Shown here: positions 47,441 through 56,219 of the stretch, one piece after another
How positions within the stretch are numbered: position 1 is the stretch's first letter
How the letters are laid out: each line of letters starts with the position of its first letter
Assembly: GCA_903911355.1 (NCBI GenBank)
Contig: CAIWDD010000105.1
Coordinates: 16,292-80,291 of the forward strand
Reading direction: 5' to 3'
Origin: an uncultured Nodularia sp.
Lineage (GTDB): Bacteria > Cyanobacteriota > Cyanobacteriia > Cyanobacteriales > Nostocaceae
Length of the DNA: 64,000 bases
Program-made: the position numbers and the translations under genes
The notes under the pieces: generated by a model
Told to the model about the DNA's origin: nothing
The model's input: the letters and a program-made list of their open reading frames with translations, nothing else
The model's database searches: none

Positions 47441-49708
47441 GTGCGAATTCCGCTAGATTACTACCGAATTTTGGGATTACCGTTAGCGGCAAGTGATGAA
47501 CAGTTGCGCCAGTCTTACAGCGATCGCATTGTCCAATTGCCACGACGGGAGTATTCTCCAGCAGCAATTTCTGCTCGCAAACAACTTATAAAAGAAGCTT
47601 ACGTGGTTTTATCCAATCCTAAAGAACGTAGCAGTTATGATCAGCTTTATCTTGCCCATGCCTATGGATCTGACGGCAATGGTAATGCTACTGTTGCCGT
47701 GGGAACCCACACAACCAGTAAGAAGACTGATACCGATATCCAGAGCCTGGGAATCGAGATTTCCGAAAAAGAATTAGTTGGTGCTTTATTGATTCTGCAG
47801 GAACTCGGGGAATATGAACTGGTGCTGAAGTTAGGTAATAATTACCTTACCAACAATAGCAAGGTAATATCTGCCAGACTGGCAAATAATCTCGAAAGTG
47901 AAGATTTTCTTGCTAGTTCTGACTACCCGGATGTTGTTCTGACTGTTGCTTTGGCTTGTTTGGAACTGGGTCGAGAGCAATGGCAGCAAGGTCACTATGA
48001 AAGTGCGGCTGTTTCTCTAGAAACTGGTCAACAAACGCTAGAGCGTGAAGGGCTATTTTATAGTGTGCAGGCGGAAATCCAGGCTGACTTGTATAAATTG
48101 CGTCCCTATCGGATTTTAGAATTGCTGGCATTACCTGAAGACAAGGTTGAGCAACGACAACAAGGCTTGGCATTTTTGCATGAGGTGTTAAATGAGCGCG
48201 GTGGAATTGATGGCACTGGTAATGATCAATCGGGTCTGAATGTAGATGATTTCTTGCGCTTTATTCAGCAATTACGCAACTATTTAACGGTTGTAGAACA
48301 GCATCAGCTCTTTGAAGTGGAAAGCAAGCGTCCGTGTGCTGTTGCCACTTACTTGACAGTTTATGCGCTCATAGCACGGGGATTTAGTCAACGTCAACCG
48401 GCTTTAATCCGTCAGGCCAGGCAAATGCTGATGCGGTTAGGAAAGCGTCAAGATGTGCATTTAGAACAAGCTTTGTGTGCCCTGCTACTGGGGCAGACCG
48501 AAGAGTCCACCCGGGTTTTAGAACTGAGTCAAGAATACGAAGCTCTGGCTTTTATTCGGGAAAAATCCCTCAACTCTCCGGACTTGTTACCGGGGCTATG
48601 TTTGTATGCGGAACAGTGGTTAAAAGATGAAGTGTTCCTGCACTTTCGAGATTTATCTAAGGAGCAAGCCTCACTAAAAGATTATTTTGCTAACCAACAG
48701 GTGCAAGCTTATTTAGAGGCGCTACCTACTGACGCAGTAACTACTGATCAATCCCCTGTGATCAATCGTCAGTCTTTTTCCCAGCATCCCCGGGAGAGCG
48801 CTCATTCCAGTGGTGTTTCTTTCAAATTTACTCAAGGTCAAACAGCTAATGTGGATTTGTTACAAATCCCAGAGCATCATAAACAGGAACATCCTCACTT
48901 CACCCCAACTGGTGGGAACGCCCCGCCAGATAAATTTTCACGCAGTACTAAATCACATGATGATGTAAGTAAAATTTCGGCGAATGAACCTAGAGCCAAA
49001 GCGGTGAAACATGATCCCCATGGTGCTAGTAAGTCCACGCCTGAAGTCAAAAAGCGCCGGAGAAGAAAGCCGCGTCAACCTGTCAACCGGGGTTATCCTC
49101 AAAGGCAAACTGGGTTGACTCCTACTAAGATGGTAAAAAAAAGACTTATTTTGACTGTCTTTGGTTCTTTGGTAGGTATCTTACTGATTTGGCTGTTAGT
49201 TTCTACGACCTTTGGATGGGTAAAAAATTTGTTATTCCCGGAGCCGATTTTGTCAGGGGGACAGTTGTCTGTACAACTCAATGAACCACCAATCGATATC
49301 CCCGAACCAACTAGGGAGTTGGAACCCCCAAAAGGTTCTCTGAGTGATGCTATGGCCCAAGAAGTGATTCAAACTTGGTTATCTACTAAATCTGAGGCTT
49401 TGGGTCCAAAATATAACCTGGATGGTTTACCACTGATTTTAACAGATACGATTATTTCTCAATGGCGGGGGCTTGTGCAACAGGAGAGGTCACAGAATCG
49501 CCATCGGACATATCACCACACTGTGAATCTGGAATATGTTGATCAAAAATCGGATCGGGCTTTAGTGGTGGCTAGGGTCAGGGAGGTAACACAGTTCTAT
49601 CAATTAGGACAGATCAGAAATTTTAAGGATGAAACTTTGCGGGTGCGATACTCTTTAATTCGACAAGGGGATAGGTGGCGCATCGACGGTATGTCAGTGA
49701 TTAATTAG
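47441..49708 (+). CDS. ftn2: Cell division protein Ftn2/ZipN (ARC6 homologue)
   Basis: The N-terminus is a J-like domain (PLDYYRILGLPLAASDEQLR, then RSSYDQLYLAH). A long helical region follows to about 460, then a low-complexity basic linker (KKRRRRKPRQPVNRGYPQ). One membrane helix lies at about 568-590 (RLILTVFGSLVGILLIWLLV). The C-terminal about 120 residues (EVIQTWLSTKSEALGPKYNL to WRIDGMSVIN) form the IMS/ARC6 domain (DUF4101). Ftn2 anchors and stabilises the FtsZ ring at the inner membrane. The start codon is GTG at 47441. The length of 755 residues is typical of cyanobacterial Ftn2. Confidence 0.94.
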   Translation: MRIPLDYYRILGLPLAASDEQLRQSYSDRIVQLPRREYSPAAISARKQLIKEAYVVLSNPKERSSYDQLYLAHAYGSDGNGNATVAVGTHTTSKKTDTDIQSLGIEISEKELVGALLILQELGEYELVLKLGNNYLTNNSKVISARLANNLESEDFLASSDYPDVVLTVALACLELGREQWQQGHYESAAVSLETGQQTLEREGLFYSVQAEIQADLYKLRPYRILELLALPEDKVEQRQQGLAFLHEVLNERGGIDGTGNDQSGLNVDDFLRFIQQLRNYLTVVEQHQLFEVESKRPCAVATYLTVYALIARGFSQRQPALIRQARQMLMRLGKRQDVHLEQALCALLLGQTEESTRVLELSQEYEALAFIREKSLNSPDLLPGLCLYAEQWLKDEVFLHFRDLSKEQASLKDYFANQQVQAYLEALPTDAVTTDQSPVINRQSFSQHPRESAHSSGVSFKFTQGQTANVDLLQIPEHHKQEHPHFTPTGGNAPPDKFSRSTKSHDDVSKISANEPRAKAVKHDPHGASKSTPEVKKRRRRKPRQPVNRGYPQRQTGLTPTKMVKKRLILTVFGSLVGILLIWLLVSTTFGWVKNLLFPEPILSGGQLSVQLNEPPIDIPEPTRELEPPKGSLSDAMAQEVIQTWLSTKSEALGPKYNLDGLPLILTDTIISQWRGLVQQERSQNRHRTYHHTVNLEYVDQKSDRALVVARVREVTQFYQLGQIRNFKDETLRVRYSLIRQGDRWRIDGMSVIN

Positions 49709-50128
49709 ATTGGTTTGACTGCCCAGCACTAAAATTACTCACTTAATCGCAAATGTCAACACTCCATGACATTGCTTCTATGGTCTCCTACTCGATTCAG
49801 CCAGTTTGTCATGAAATCATGACAATTCGATCCCCAAACAGCTGATAAATGGGTAGAACCGGCAAAACAACGCCTGTAACCCCCTTGATTCCTACCCGGG
49901 TTTACTGCTTAATATTTAATTAATAAAAAAAGTAATCCGATCCCAAAGAAATGCTGATCATGGCATCATCTAGGAATCGAAAGGCTAAAAAAAGTAAAAA
50001 GTTAACAACTGGGCAAAACCAGAAGTCGGGAATCAGAAACTCATCTGGGACAGATAAGATTTGATTTTATAGGAAATTATATCACCCAGGTAAGTCATTT
50101 ACCTTACAAACTACTGGAGTCCAAAATT
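49709..50128. other. Gap between ftn2 and the DUF4912 gene
   Basis: This 420-bp stretch is mostly non-coding. A basic 34-codon frame (49960-50064, MASSRNRKAKKSKKLTTGQN) lacks a good ribosome site and family match. CATGAAATCATGACA near 49810 is a small palindrome. I see no RNA gene. Confidence 0.45.
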
Positions 50129-51373
50129 ATGGCAAAAGAACGCCCACCACTAGAGGAGATGACACTCAGGCAATTACGTAAAGTTGCCAGTGAATATAGC
50201 ATCTCCCGCTATAGCCGCATGCGTAAATCTCAGCTGCTGGCTGCAATTCAGGAAGTTCAACACAGTAAAGTATCCCTTAATCCAACTCGTTCACTGGAGG
50301 CGCAGGAAACCGTGGAAGCAGCAAAATTTGAATTAGGTCAAGAAGATCGTACTGGTGGTTTTCTAGCTGATGTTGATGAAGGAATCGCCGACCTACCACA
50401 AGGTTATGGTGAAAGCCGGATTGTACTTTTACCCCGTGATCCTCAATGGGCTTATGCTTACTGGGATATTCCCAATGAACATAAGGCGGAACTACGACAA
50501 CAAGGGGGACAACAACTAGCACTGCGCATCTACGATGTTAGCGATGTGGATCTTGACCTTCAACGTCCTCACAGTATTCAAGAGTATCCCGCCGACGAAC
50601 TGGCAAGAGAATGGTATATTCCTATCCCAGTAAGCGATCGCGATTATGTGGTAGATATTGGTTACCGTACTGCTGACGGTCGTTGGTTAGTATTGGCGCG
50701 TTCTGCAAGAGTCCACATTCCTCCTGTTTATCCATCTGACTGGATTGAAGACGCTTTTGTGACTGTCAACTTTGAAGAAGACCTGCGGGGTAAAACTGTT
50801 TACGAATTAGTTCCCCCAGGGAAGAAAGTTGTGGCTGCTGTGGAAGATAACAGTAACGCTATATACGAGGAAATTTTCGGCTTGGCTGAGTCTGCTGAAG
50901 CTCAACGGGTTGCTGGTTCTCTGTTCGGTTCTATGCAGCAAGTACCTAGTTCTGCAGGTCCCCAAGAGGCTCTGAGTTCCTATGTTTTCCCATCTGGTGT
51001 AGGTATGTGGGCTGTCCCCACTATGTCCGGTTTAACCATGTCTGGGGTAGGTATGTCTGGGGTAGGTATGTCTGTCGGTGCAGTACCAGTGCGTCCTCGC
51101 AAGTTCTGGTTAGTTGCTGATGCGGAGTTGATTGTTTACGGTGCAACTGAACCCGATGCTACTGTGACTATTGGTAACCGTGAAATTAAACTCAACCCTG
51201 ATGGTACGTTCCGCTTCCAGATGTCTTTCCAAGATGGTTTAATTGATTATCCGATTGTGGCTGTAGCTGCTGATGGTGAGCAAACAAGGTCAATTCAAAT
51301 GAAGTTTAATCGTGAGACTCCATCACGGAATACTAATACTAAGGATGAGGCTGTTTTAGAATGGTTTAGCTAA
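50129..51373 (+). CDS. DUF4912 protein with Rho-N/SAP-like start
   Basis: The first about 40 residues (MTLRQLRKVASEYSISRYSR and MRKSQLLAAIQEV) resemble the Rho N-terminal/SAP nucleic-acid-binding helix pair. Residues about 95-225 match DUF4912 (RIVLLPRDPQWAYAYWDIPN, LALRIYDVSDVDLD). A Met/Gly-rich stretch with MSGVGMSGVGMS repeats lies near 305-320, before a beta-rich end (FWLVADAELIVYGATEPDAT). The protein is common in filamentous cyanobacteria; its role is unknown. It has its own terminator. Confidence 0.83.
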   Translation: MAKERPPLEEMTLRQLRKVASEYSISRYSRMRKSQLLAAIQEVQHSKVSLNPTRSLEAQETVEAAKFELGQEDRTGGFLADVDEGIADLPQGYGESRIVLLPRDPQWAYAYWDIPNEHKAELRQQGGQQLALRIYDVSDVDLDLQRPHSIQEYPADELAREWYIPIPVSDRDYVVDIGYRTADGRWLVLARSARVHIPPVYPSDWIEDAFVTVNFEEDLRGKTVYELVPPGKKVVAAVEDNSNAIYEEIFGLAESAEAQRVAGSLFGSMQQVPSSAGPQEALSSYVFPSGVGMWAVPTMSGLTMSGVGMSGVGMSVGAVPVRPRKFWLVADAELIVYGATEPDATVTIGNREIKLNPDGTFRFQMSFQDGLIDYPIVAVAADGEQTRSIQMKFNRETPSRNTNTKDEAVLEWFS

Positions 51374-51449
51374 GTTCCTGTTTGAGAATGGTTTAGCTAC
51401 GTTTCTGATGATTATAAGGTGCAATTTTTTTTCAAATTTTAGGTTCTTA

Positions 51450-51480
51450 CCCGCTATATGGAGTTTATAGCGGGCTTTTA
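51450..51480 (+). terminator. Rho-independent terminator after the DUF4912 gene
   Basis: CCCGCTATA pairs with TATAGCGGG (51450-51474) and is followed by CTTTTATTTG. Upstream, AGAATGGTTTAGCTA is repeated in tandem (51358 and 51388), a small duplication of the gene end. Confidence 0.75.
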
Positions 51481-51563
51481 TTTGTCTGGGAAGTCCAGAT
51501 GTAGCCCATTGATGGAAGTAAAAGAGTTTGTGCTACCCAAAACACAAGTTTCTGATGTCAGAC

Positions 51564-52010
51564 TTATCCTTTATTTTTGATCATCATTACCTTGACAATA
51601 TTATGGGCTGTTTCATCTGGAATTGCTAAAGACTTCCACAAATAATTTAAAAGGTCTTCTTCTTCTTTAGTCACTTCACCATCTGCTAACGCCAAGTCTG
51701 TAGCTACAGCAAAAGCAGTTTCATATAAGTCATGAGGAAGAGAGGAAACCGCCAATTTAATAAAGCCATCAAATCCTTGGCGTTTGATGAGTGAGCACAA
51801 CCTGTCAAACATCCTCCTTAGCACTTCACTGGGGTAGCTACGAAACAAATGCATTCGGTTTAAAGTTGCCATCATTGTATGAGCTTCTTCGTCTGTTAGG
51901 TAGCCATCAGCAGCAACAGTCGCCAAAGTAATAGCTGCAAATGCTTCCGCGGGACCCAAGACGGAATTATTTTGTGTTTGCAGATTAGAATTATTTCCGA
52001 ATAAACCCAT
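51564..52010 (-). CDS. TerB-like (tellurite resistance/metal-binding) protein
   Basis: Two TerB-like acidic repeats are visible: AADGYLTDEEAHTMM and LADGEVTKEEEDLLNYLWKS. The fold is all helical and 148 residues, as in the stand-alone TerB domain. Such proteins occur in stress and membrane-associated metal complexes. It is a single gene. The role here is unknown. Confidence 0.85.
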   Translation of the reverse strand: MGLFGNNSNLQTQNNSVLGPAEAFAAITLATVAADGYLTDEEAHTMMATLNRMHLFRSYPSEVLRRMFDRLCSLIKRQGFDGFIKLAVSSLPHDLYETAFAVATDLALADGEVTKEEEDLLNYLWKSLAIPDETAHNIVKVMMIKNKG

Positions 52011-52318
52011 AATAGGAAACTTTTCTCCTGGTAAATATGGTTATTATAAGCACCTTTAAAGTCAATGGCAAGAGTTTTTGATGTCAAATATTCATAGTTA
52101 ATAGGTGAAAAATGGCACATAAAAATAAGATTTACCTTGAGTATAAATTCCATGAATTATGTCATCTATCAAAAGATAGATATTTAATTTCGTCCTAGGG
52201 ACTTAAAAGAAATCTCTTCTGGGGAAAAATCAGAACTAACTAACATACAGCAGCCAAAAAAACACAGCAAAGTTAATGCTGGGTTGAGAGCAATGGGGGG
52301 AGCACAAAGCTGTTAGTA
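52011..52318. other. Intergenic stretch
   Basis: This 308-bp gap lies upstream of the TerB-like gene and downstream of the DUF2301 gene. A small hairpin (CATCTATCAAAAGATAGATA, 52160-52179) is present. No gene is seen. Confidence 0.45.
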
Positions 52319-52972
52319 TTAATGTTTAGTTTTAGCTTGGGCTTTTAAGTGAGCAAATACTGATTTGTCGCCAATGTCTGGGGGGATGGCTTGGAAGACT
52401 TTACGCAGTGCAAATACTATTAACAAAATTGCCCACGCTGCTAATAAGACGCGTTCCCAGTCTGCGGGTAAAATTCCGACTAAATGACCTAGTAATAATA
52501 CTGGGACAATGGCAGTTAATGCTTTGGTTTCCAAGCGGTTAAAACAAAAGGCTTCTTTAAAAAAAATACCTGTTAAGGCGACGAAGGTAAAACCTATACC
52601 AAATAATGTCAGAGGTTGGGTGTAAACTGTGATGGCTAAGGGTTGACTAGTAGATAGGGCTAAGACTAGGGCTGATATACTGCCGATCGCCCAGACTATT
52701 TGTAAGAGTCGGTGCAGTGCTACCATGTAGATGTGAATGGTTAATAAGCTGACACCCAAAGCTAAACTAAAACAGAGGTATAAAGGCGTGAGGGCGGCTA
52801 TGGTTTGGGGTGTGTTGTAAAATAAGACTAAGGCGCTACCGATGGCAAAGGTTAGGGCTGCTACCATTAACCCAGTACGGTAAATAATCACGCTAGTGCG
52901 ATCGCTTTGGTTAATGGTAAATTCCCCAAACTGACCTTGATAAACCGGTGCTGAGAGTGTTTCTGTAGTCAT
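52319..52972 (-). CDS. DUF2301 integral membrane protein
   Basis: The protein is 217 residues with about six to seven hydrophobic helices (VIIYRTGLMVAALTFAIGSA, LCFSLALGVSLLTIHIYMVA, FTFVALTGIFFKEAFCFNRL). The GIFFKEAFCFNR segment is typical of DUF2301. The function is unknown; it occurs widely in cyanobacteria and plastids. It is a single gene, with a short CRISPR-like remnant upstream. Confidence 0.84.
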   Translation of the reverse strand: MTTETLSAPVYQGQFGEFTINQSDRTSVIIYRTGLMVAALTFAIGSALVLFYNTPQTIAALTPLYLCFSLALGVSLLTIHIYMVALHRLLQIVWAIGSISALVLALSTSQPLAITVYTQPLTLFGIGFTFVALTGIFFKEAFCFNRLETKALTAIVPVLLLGHLVGILPADWERVLLAAWAILLIVFALRKVFQAIPPDIGDKSVFAHLKAQAKTKH

Positions 52973-53056
52973 GGTTAAATAGGCTTTGACAAAAATGCTA
53001 TCCCATGGGGAGGCGGTTAGGCTGCGCCAAATTCTTTCCCAACGGTTTGGTTAAAT

Positions 53057-53157
53057 GTTACAATTACCTATAATCTCTATCAGGGATTGAAACGATGCCG
53101 TGGGTACATCTCCTGTAGTCCTTACAATTACCTATAATCCCTATCAGGGATGCCAAA
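53057..53157. CRISPR. CRISPR-like remnant with two repeats and one spacer
   Basis: A full 37-bp repeat (53057-53093, GTTACAATTACCTATAAT onward to GGGATTGAAAC) resembles the common cyanobacterial CRISPR repeat. A 27-bp spacer-like interval (53094-53120) follows, then a second copy (53121-53150) whose end diverges (GGGATGCCAAAC). The second copy runs into the stop of pyrC. No cas genes are present and the unit is too short to be a normal array. Confidence 0.6.
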
Positions 53158-54430
53158 CTTTTACAACCCGTCCCTGGAGTTGTTTTCCTAGCCAAGGTGT
53201 ATTACTAGAGAGTGTATATAGGTTCTGGGGTTCTACCTTCCAGGTTTCCTGGGGGTGGAATAAGACCATCTCACCTGCACCGGAGGTAATTGTACTGGGT
53301 TGCTGTTGTAAACATTGTGCTGGGTGAGTGCTGAGAGCGCCCCATAATTCTAAAGCTGTAAATTTAGCAGTTGCGACTAAATTCTGCCAGAGTAGGGGTA
53401 ATGCTAACTCGTAACCCATCGCCCCCGGGGGTGAGGAGGCGAAGGCTTGCATTTTTTCCTCATAGGTGTAAGGTGCATGGTCTATGGCGATCGCATCTAT
53501 CACGCCACTTTTGACCCCTGCCTGTAAAGCTTTGACATCACTGGGGTTACCTAAAGGTGGTTCTAGCCTTAAGCTCGTATTATAACTGGCTATTGCCGTG
53601 GTGTCAAGTAATAAGTGCATCCAAGTAGTGCTAGCGGTGATGGGTAAACCCGCAGCCTTAGCGGTGGCGATGAGTTCCACACTGCGAGCGGTGGAGACCC
53701 GCATAATGTGTACTGGTGTAGCTGTAGCGGCGACTAATTCTAACAAAGCAGCCAGGGCAGTAGTTTCGGCGCTTGCTGGTACGGGGGGTAAACCTAAACG
53801 CAGGGCCAGGACACCTTCGCGCATGACCCCATGACTAGATAATAGGCGATCGCCAGGGGAAAAAGCCACCGGTTTACCCAAGGGTTGGAGATACTCTAGG
53901 ACTCGGTGTACAAACCCTAAATTATCCCAAGGCTGACCATCTGTAAAACCCACGACCCCCGCAGCAGCTAAATCTGCTAATTCCGTCAATTGCTTCCCGG
54001 CTAAATCTAGGCTGATAGCTCCCCAAACGTAAACTTGAGGGTGTAACTTTAACTCCCCTTCCTGTTTCCGGGGGTGGGGGTGAGGGGGTGGGGTTTGCTG
54101 CAACTGTGTTACCATAGCCGGATGGTCAACAACTGGAGATGTATCTGGGAGAATAGTAATTCTGGTAAACCCTCCCGCTGCTGCGGCTTGTAACATAGAT
54201 GACAGGGTTTCTCGCTGTTCAAATCCCGGTTGACTACAGTGACTATACAAATCTACTAATCCTGTGCCTAGAATTAATCCCTGACAATCTTGAATAGTAG
54301 TGTCAGCGGGAATATCAGAAATATCCGGGGCGATCGCGGCGACCTTACCATCAGCTATGAGTACATCAGCTATCTCGTCAGATTTTAAATTAGGATTAAT
54401 TACCCTTACTTTTTTTAGCAGTTCTGTCAT
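53144..54430 (-). CDS. pyrC: Dihydroorotase
   Basis: The amidohydrolase features include GLILGTGLVDLYSHCSQPGF, ITILPDTSPVVDHPAMVTQL and VIDAIAIDHAPYTYEEKMQA. The first metal motif is DLYSH rather than DxHxH, which I recall as usual for cyanobacterial members. The enzyme cyclises carbamoyl-aspartate in pyrimidine synthesis. A Pro/His-rich insertion near residue 115 (TPPPHPHPRKQEGELK) looks repeat-derived. Its stop codon overlaps a CRISPR-like repeat. The pyrF-pyrE fusion lies 1.8 kb upstream. The length is 428 residues. Confidence 0.88.
   Translation of the reverse strand: MTELLKKVRVINPNLKSDEIADVLIADGKVAAIAPDISDIPADTTIQDCQGLILGTGLVDLYSHCSQPGFEQRETLSSMLQAAAAGGFTRITILPDTSPVVDHPAMVTQLQQTPPPHPHPRKQEGELKLHPQVYVWGAISLDLAGKQLTELADLAAAGVVGFTDGQPWDNLGFVHRVLEYLQPLGKPVAFSPGDRLLSSHGVMREGVLALRLGLPPVPASAETTALAALLELVAATATPVHIMRVSTARSVELIATAKAAGLPITASTTWMHLLLDTTAIASYNTSLRLEPPLGNPSDVKALQAGVKSGVIDAIAIDHAPYTYEEKMQAFASSPPGAMGYELALPLLWQNLVATAKFTALELWGALSTHPAQCLQQQPSTITSGAGEMVLFHPQETWKVEPQNLYTLSSNTPWLGKQLQGRVVKVWHP
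54047..54100 (-). repeat. Repeat-derived in-frame insertion in pyrC
   Basis: The GC-rich segment with CCGGGGGTGGGGGTGAGGGG encodes PPPHPHPRKQEG between two conserved blocks of dihydroorotase. It resembles the insertion in the macrocyclase gene and looks like an interspersed repeat read in frame. Confidence 0.5.
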
Positions 54431-54534
54431 AAAAATATGGTGGTAAGCGGGAAAATCAGCAGCTTCAGCCCTGAGAGGGAGGCGAATTGGTGGTTTTAAC
54501 CACCATGGTCTTTTCTAGTCAAAAGACTTGTTTT

Positions 54535-55881
54535 TTACAAAGCTCCAGCCGCAGTTTTATCTAGTACCCCTCCACTTAAGTGGCTGGTAATATTCATTGC
54601 TTGTAGCACTGGTAACCCATCCAGACCAGATGGATAGTCAATTACACTTACAGCACCATTACCTTGGCGGAAGTTCCAGAAATTATCAGCCGATAAACCG
54701 AGAACGTGACACAGCAAAGTTTTATTAGTAGCATCGTGGGCTACCACCAAACCGGTTTTGAGTTGTTTTGTGAGGGCATCTTGTATAATTCCTTGCCAAG
54801 ATGCCACACTACGCTGCCAAACTTGCTCTAGGTTTTCCCCTTTTGGCATTTGTACCTGGGCGGGTACTAGTCGCCAGCGCTGCAACTCTCCGGGGAATTC
54901 TTGCTCTATCTCTGTTTCTAATTTACCTTCCCACAGTCCGTGACTGATTTCTCTCAAACCATCTTGTAACTCTAAGTTTATACTAGGATGGTGGTTCAAT
55001 ATTAATTCTGCGGTTTCCTTGGGGCGGAGCATAGAGCTACTAACGGCAAAATCAATCTCTACATCTTTGAGAAATTCTCCGGCTATTTGGGCTTGTTGTC
55101 TACCATTATCATTGAGGGGGATATCTATTTGCCCTTGGAATCTAGTTTGGCGATTCCATTCCGTCTCCCCATGACGTACCAACAACAAACGTACTCCCTG
55201 ATGTCCCGGTCGCAAAGAGGGTAAAGTTTCCCCTAAGTGTTGGGTCTGATTCAGAGATTCTAATTGCACTGGTTCCCCTAAACCACCAGCAAAATTCAGG
55301 ACGCTAATACAACAGTTAGATTGCTGTAAGCTATGGTAACGACTGGGGGAAATACCCAAAGCTGTACTAATCAAAGCTCGATTAATGCCATTATGGGCGA
55401 CTATGAGAATAGTTTCCCCTTGATGACGGGGTAGAATTTCCTGCCAAAATAACCGCGCTTGTTCATAGATAGCTAGGACAGGAAAATGTTCCGTTGTCCC
55501 ATCCTTGAGCAACATCCGCAATTCATGGGGGCTTTGTTTCCAGGTGCGGTAGTCTTCACTAAACTTTTCTTTGACATCAGCACTGAGCATTTCTGCCCAC
55601 AAAGGTAGATCAATTTCCATGAGTTGATCAGCAACTTGGGGAGTTACAGACTTTGTAGAGTCTGTTACCAACTCACTGTATATAATCTCAGCTGTTTTTT
55701 TAGCCCGCTGGAGAGGACTAGTATAAATAGCACTAAAAGGAATATTACTGAGGGCTTTTCCTACCTTACTAGCATCTGCACACCCTTTCTCTGTTAATCT
55801 TGACACGTCAGTACGTCCTTGGATGCGGCGCTCGATGTTATAGCTGCTTTGTCCATGGCGCACAATGATGACACGGGTCAT
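54535..55881 (-). CDS. Two-domain histidine phosphatase (phosphoglycerate-mutase superfamily)
   Basis: Two copies of the phosphatase domain lie in tandem: RHGQSSYN near the start and RHGETEWN near residue 230, with distal motifs ILIVAHNG and GLVVAHDATNK. The substrate is not clear from sequence; related cyanobacterial proteins include phosphoserine phosphatases. I chose ATG 55881 over a longer start at 55905 because CAGGAGGG lies 8 bases upstream of it. The length from there is 448 residues. It is unlinked to serine genes here. Confidence 0.9.
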   Translation of the reverse strand: MTRVIIVRHGQSSYNIERRIQGRTDVSRLTEKGCADASKVGKALSNIPFSAIYTSPLQRAKKTAEIIYSELVTDSTKSVTPQVADQLMEIDLPLWAEMLSADVKEKFSEDYRTWKQSPHELRMLLKDGTTEHFPVLAIYEQARLFWQEILPRHQGETILIVAHNGINRALISTALGISPSRYHSLQQSNCCISVLNFAGGLGEPVQLESLNQTQHLGETLPSLRPGHQGVRLLLVRHGETEWNRQTRFQGQIDIPLNDNGRQQAQIAGEFLKDVEIDFAVSSSMLRPKETAELILNHHPSINLELQDGLREISHGLWEGKLETEIEQEFPGELQRWRLVPAQVQMPKGENLEQVWQRSVASWQGIIQDALTKQLKTGLVVAHDATNKTLLCHVLGLSADNFWNFRQGNGAVSVIDYPSGLDGLPVLQAMNITSHLSGGVLDKTAAGAL

Positions 55882-55905
55882 CGGTTTTGCCCTCCTGTAT
55901 TTCAA

Positions 55906-56219
55906 GGAATAATTCTACAACGATTGCTCTTCAATTGAGCATTTTGGCAGACAGATTCACACCTAGGGGTGAATCAAATTTGGCGGGAGTCATATAGATT
56001 TCAAGGTGAATACCTGAGAAGTTATATTAATCATGCTTCATAAAACTGTAATTCTCCTACTGCTGCTGATTCCTGCTCATAGCTATTCAAGATCAGATCA
56101 ATTTCTAGAGCGAGGTTCAGGTAGGTGAGCACCCACAATTCCCCACCAGAGTAGATCATGGGAATTTCAAACCAGAAATTCCCAGATCTGAAACTGTGGT
56201 TATGCAACCATGAATAGTG
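55906..56219. other. Intergenic stretch
   Basis: This 314-bp gap lies between two minus-strand genes. It should hold the promoter of the histidine phosphatase gene. A short inverted repeat GAAATTCCCAGATCTG with CAAACCAGAAATTCC is present near 56170. No gene is seen. Confidence 0.4.

Noticed and set aside
49960..50064. A basic 34-codon frame before the DUF4912 gene
   Set aside because: There is no good ribosome site, no recognisable family and low sequence complexity; not enough to call a gene.
53057..53157. An active CRISPR-Cas locus
   Set aside because: Only one intact repeat, one short spacer-like interval and a diverged second repeat are present, with no cas genes.
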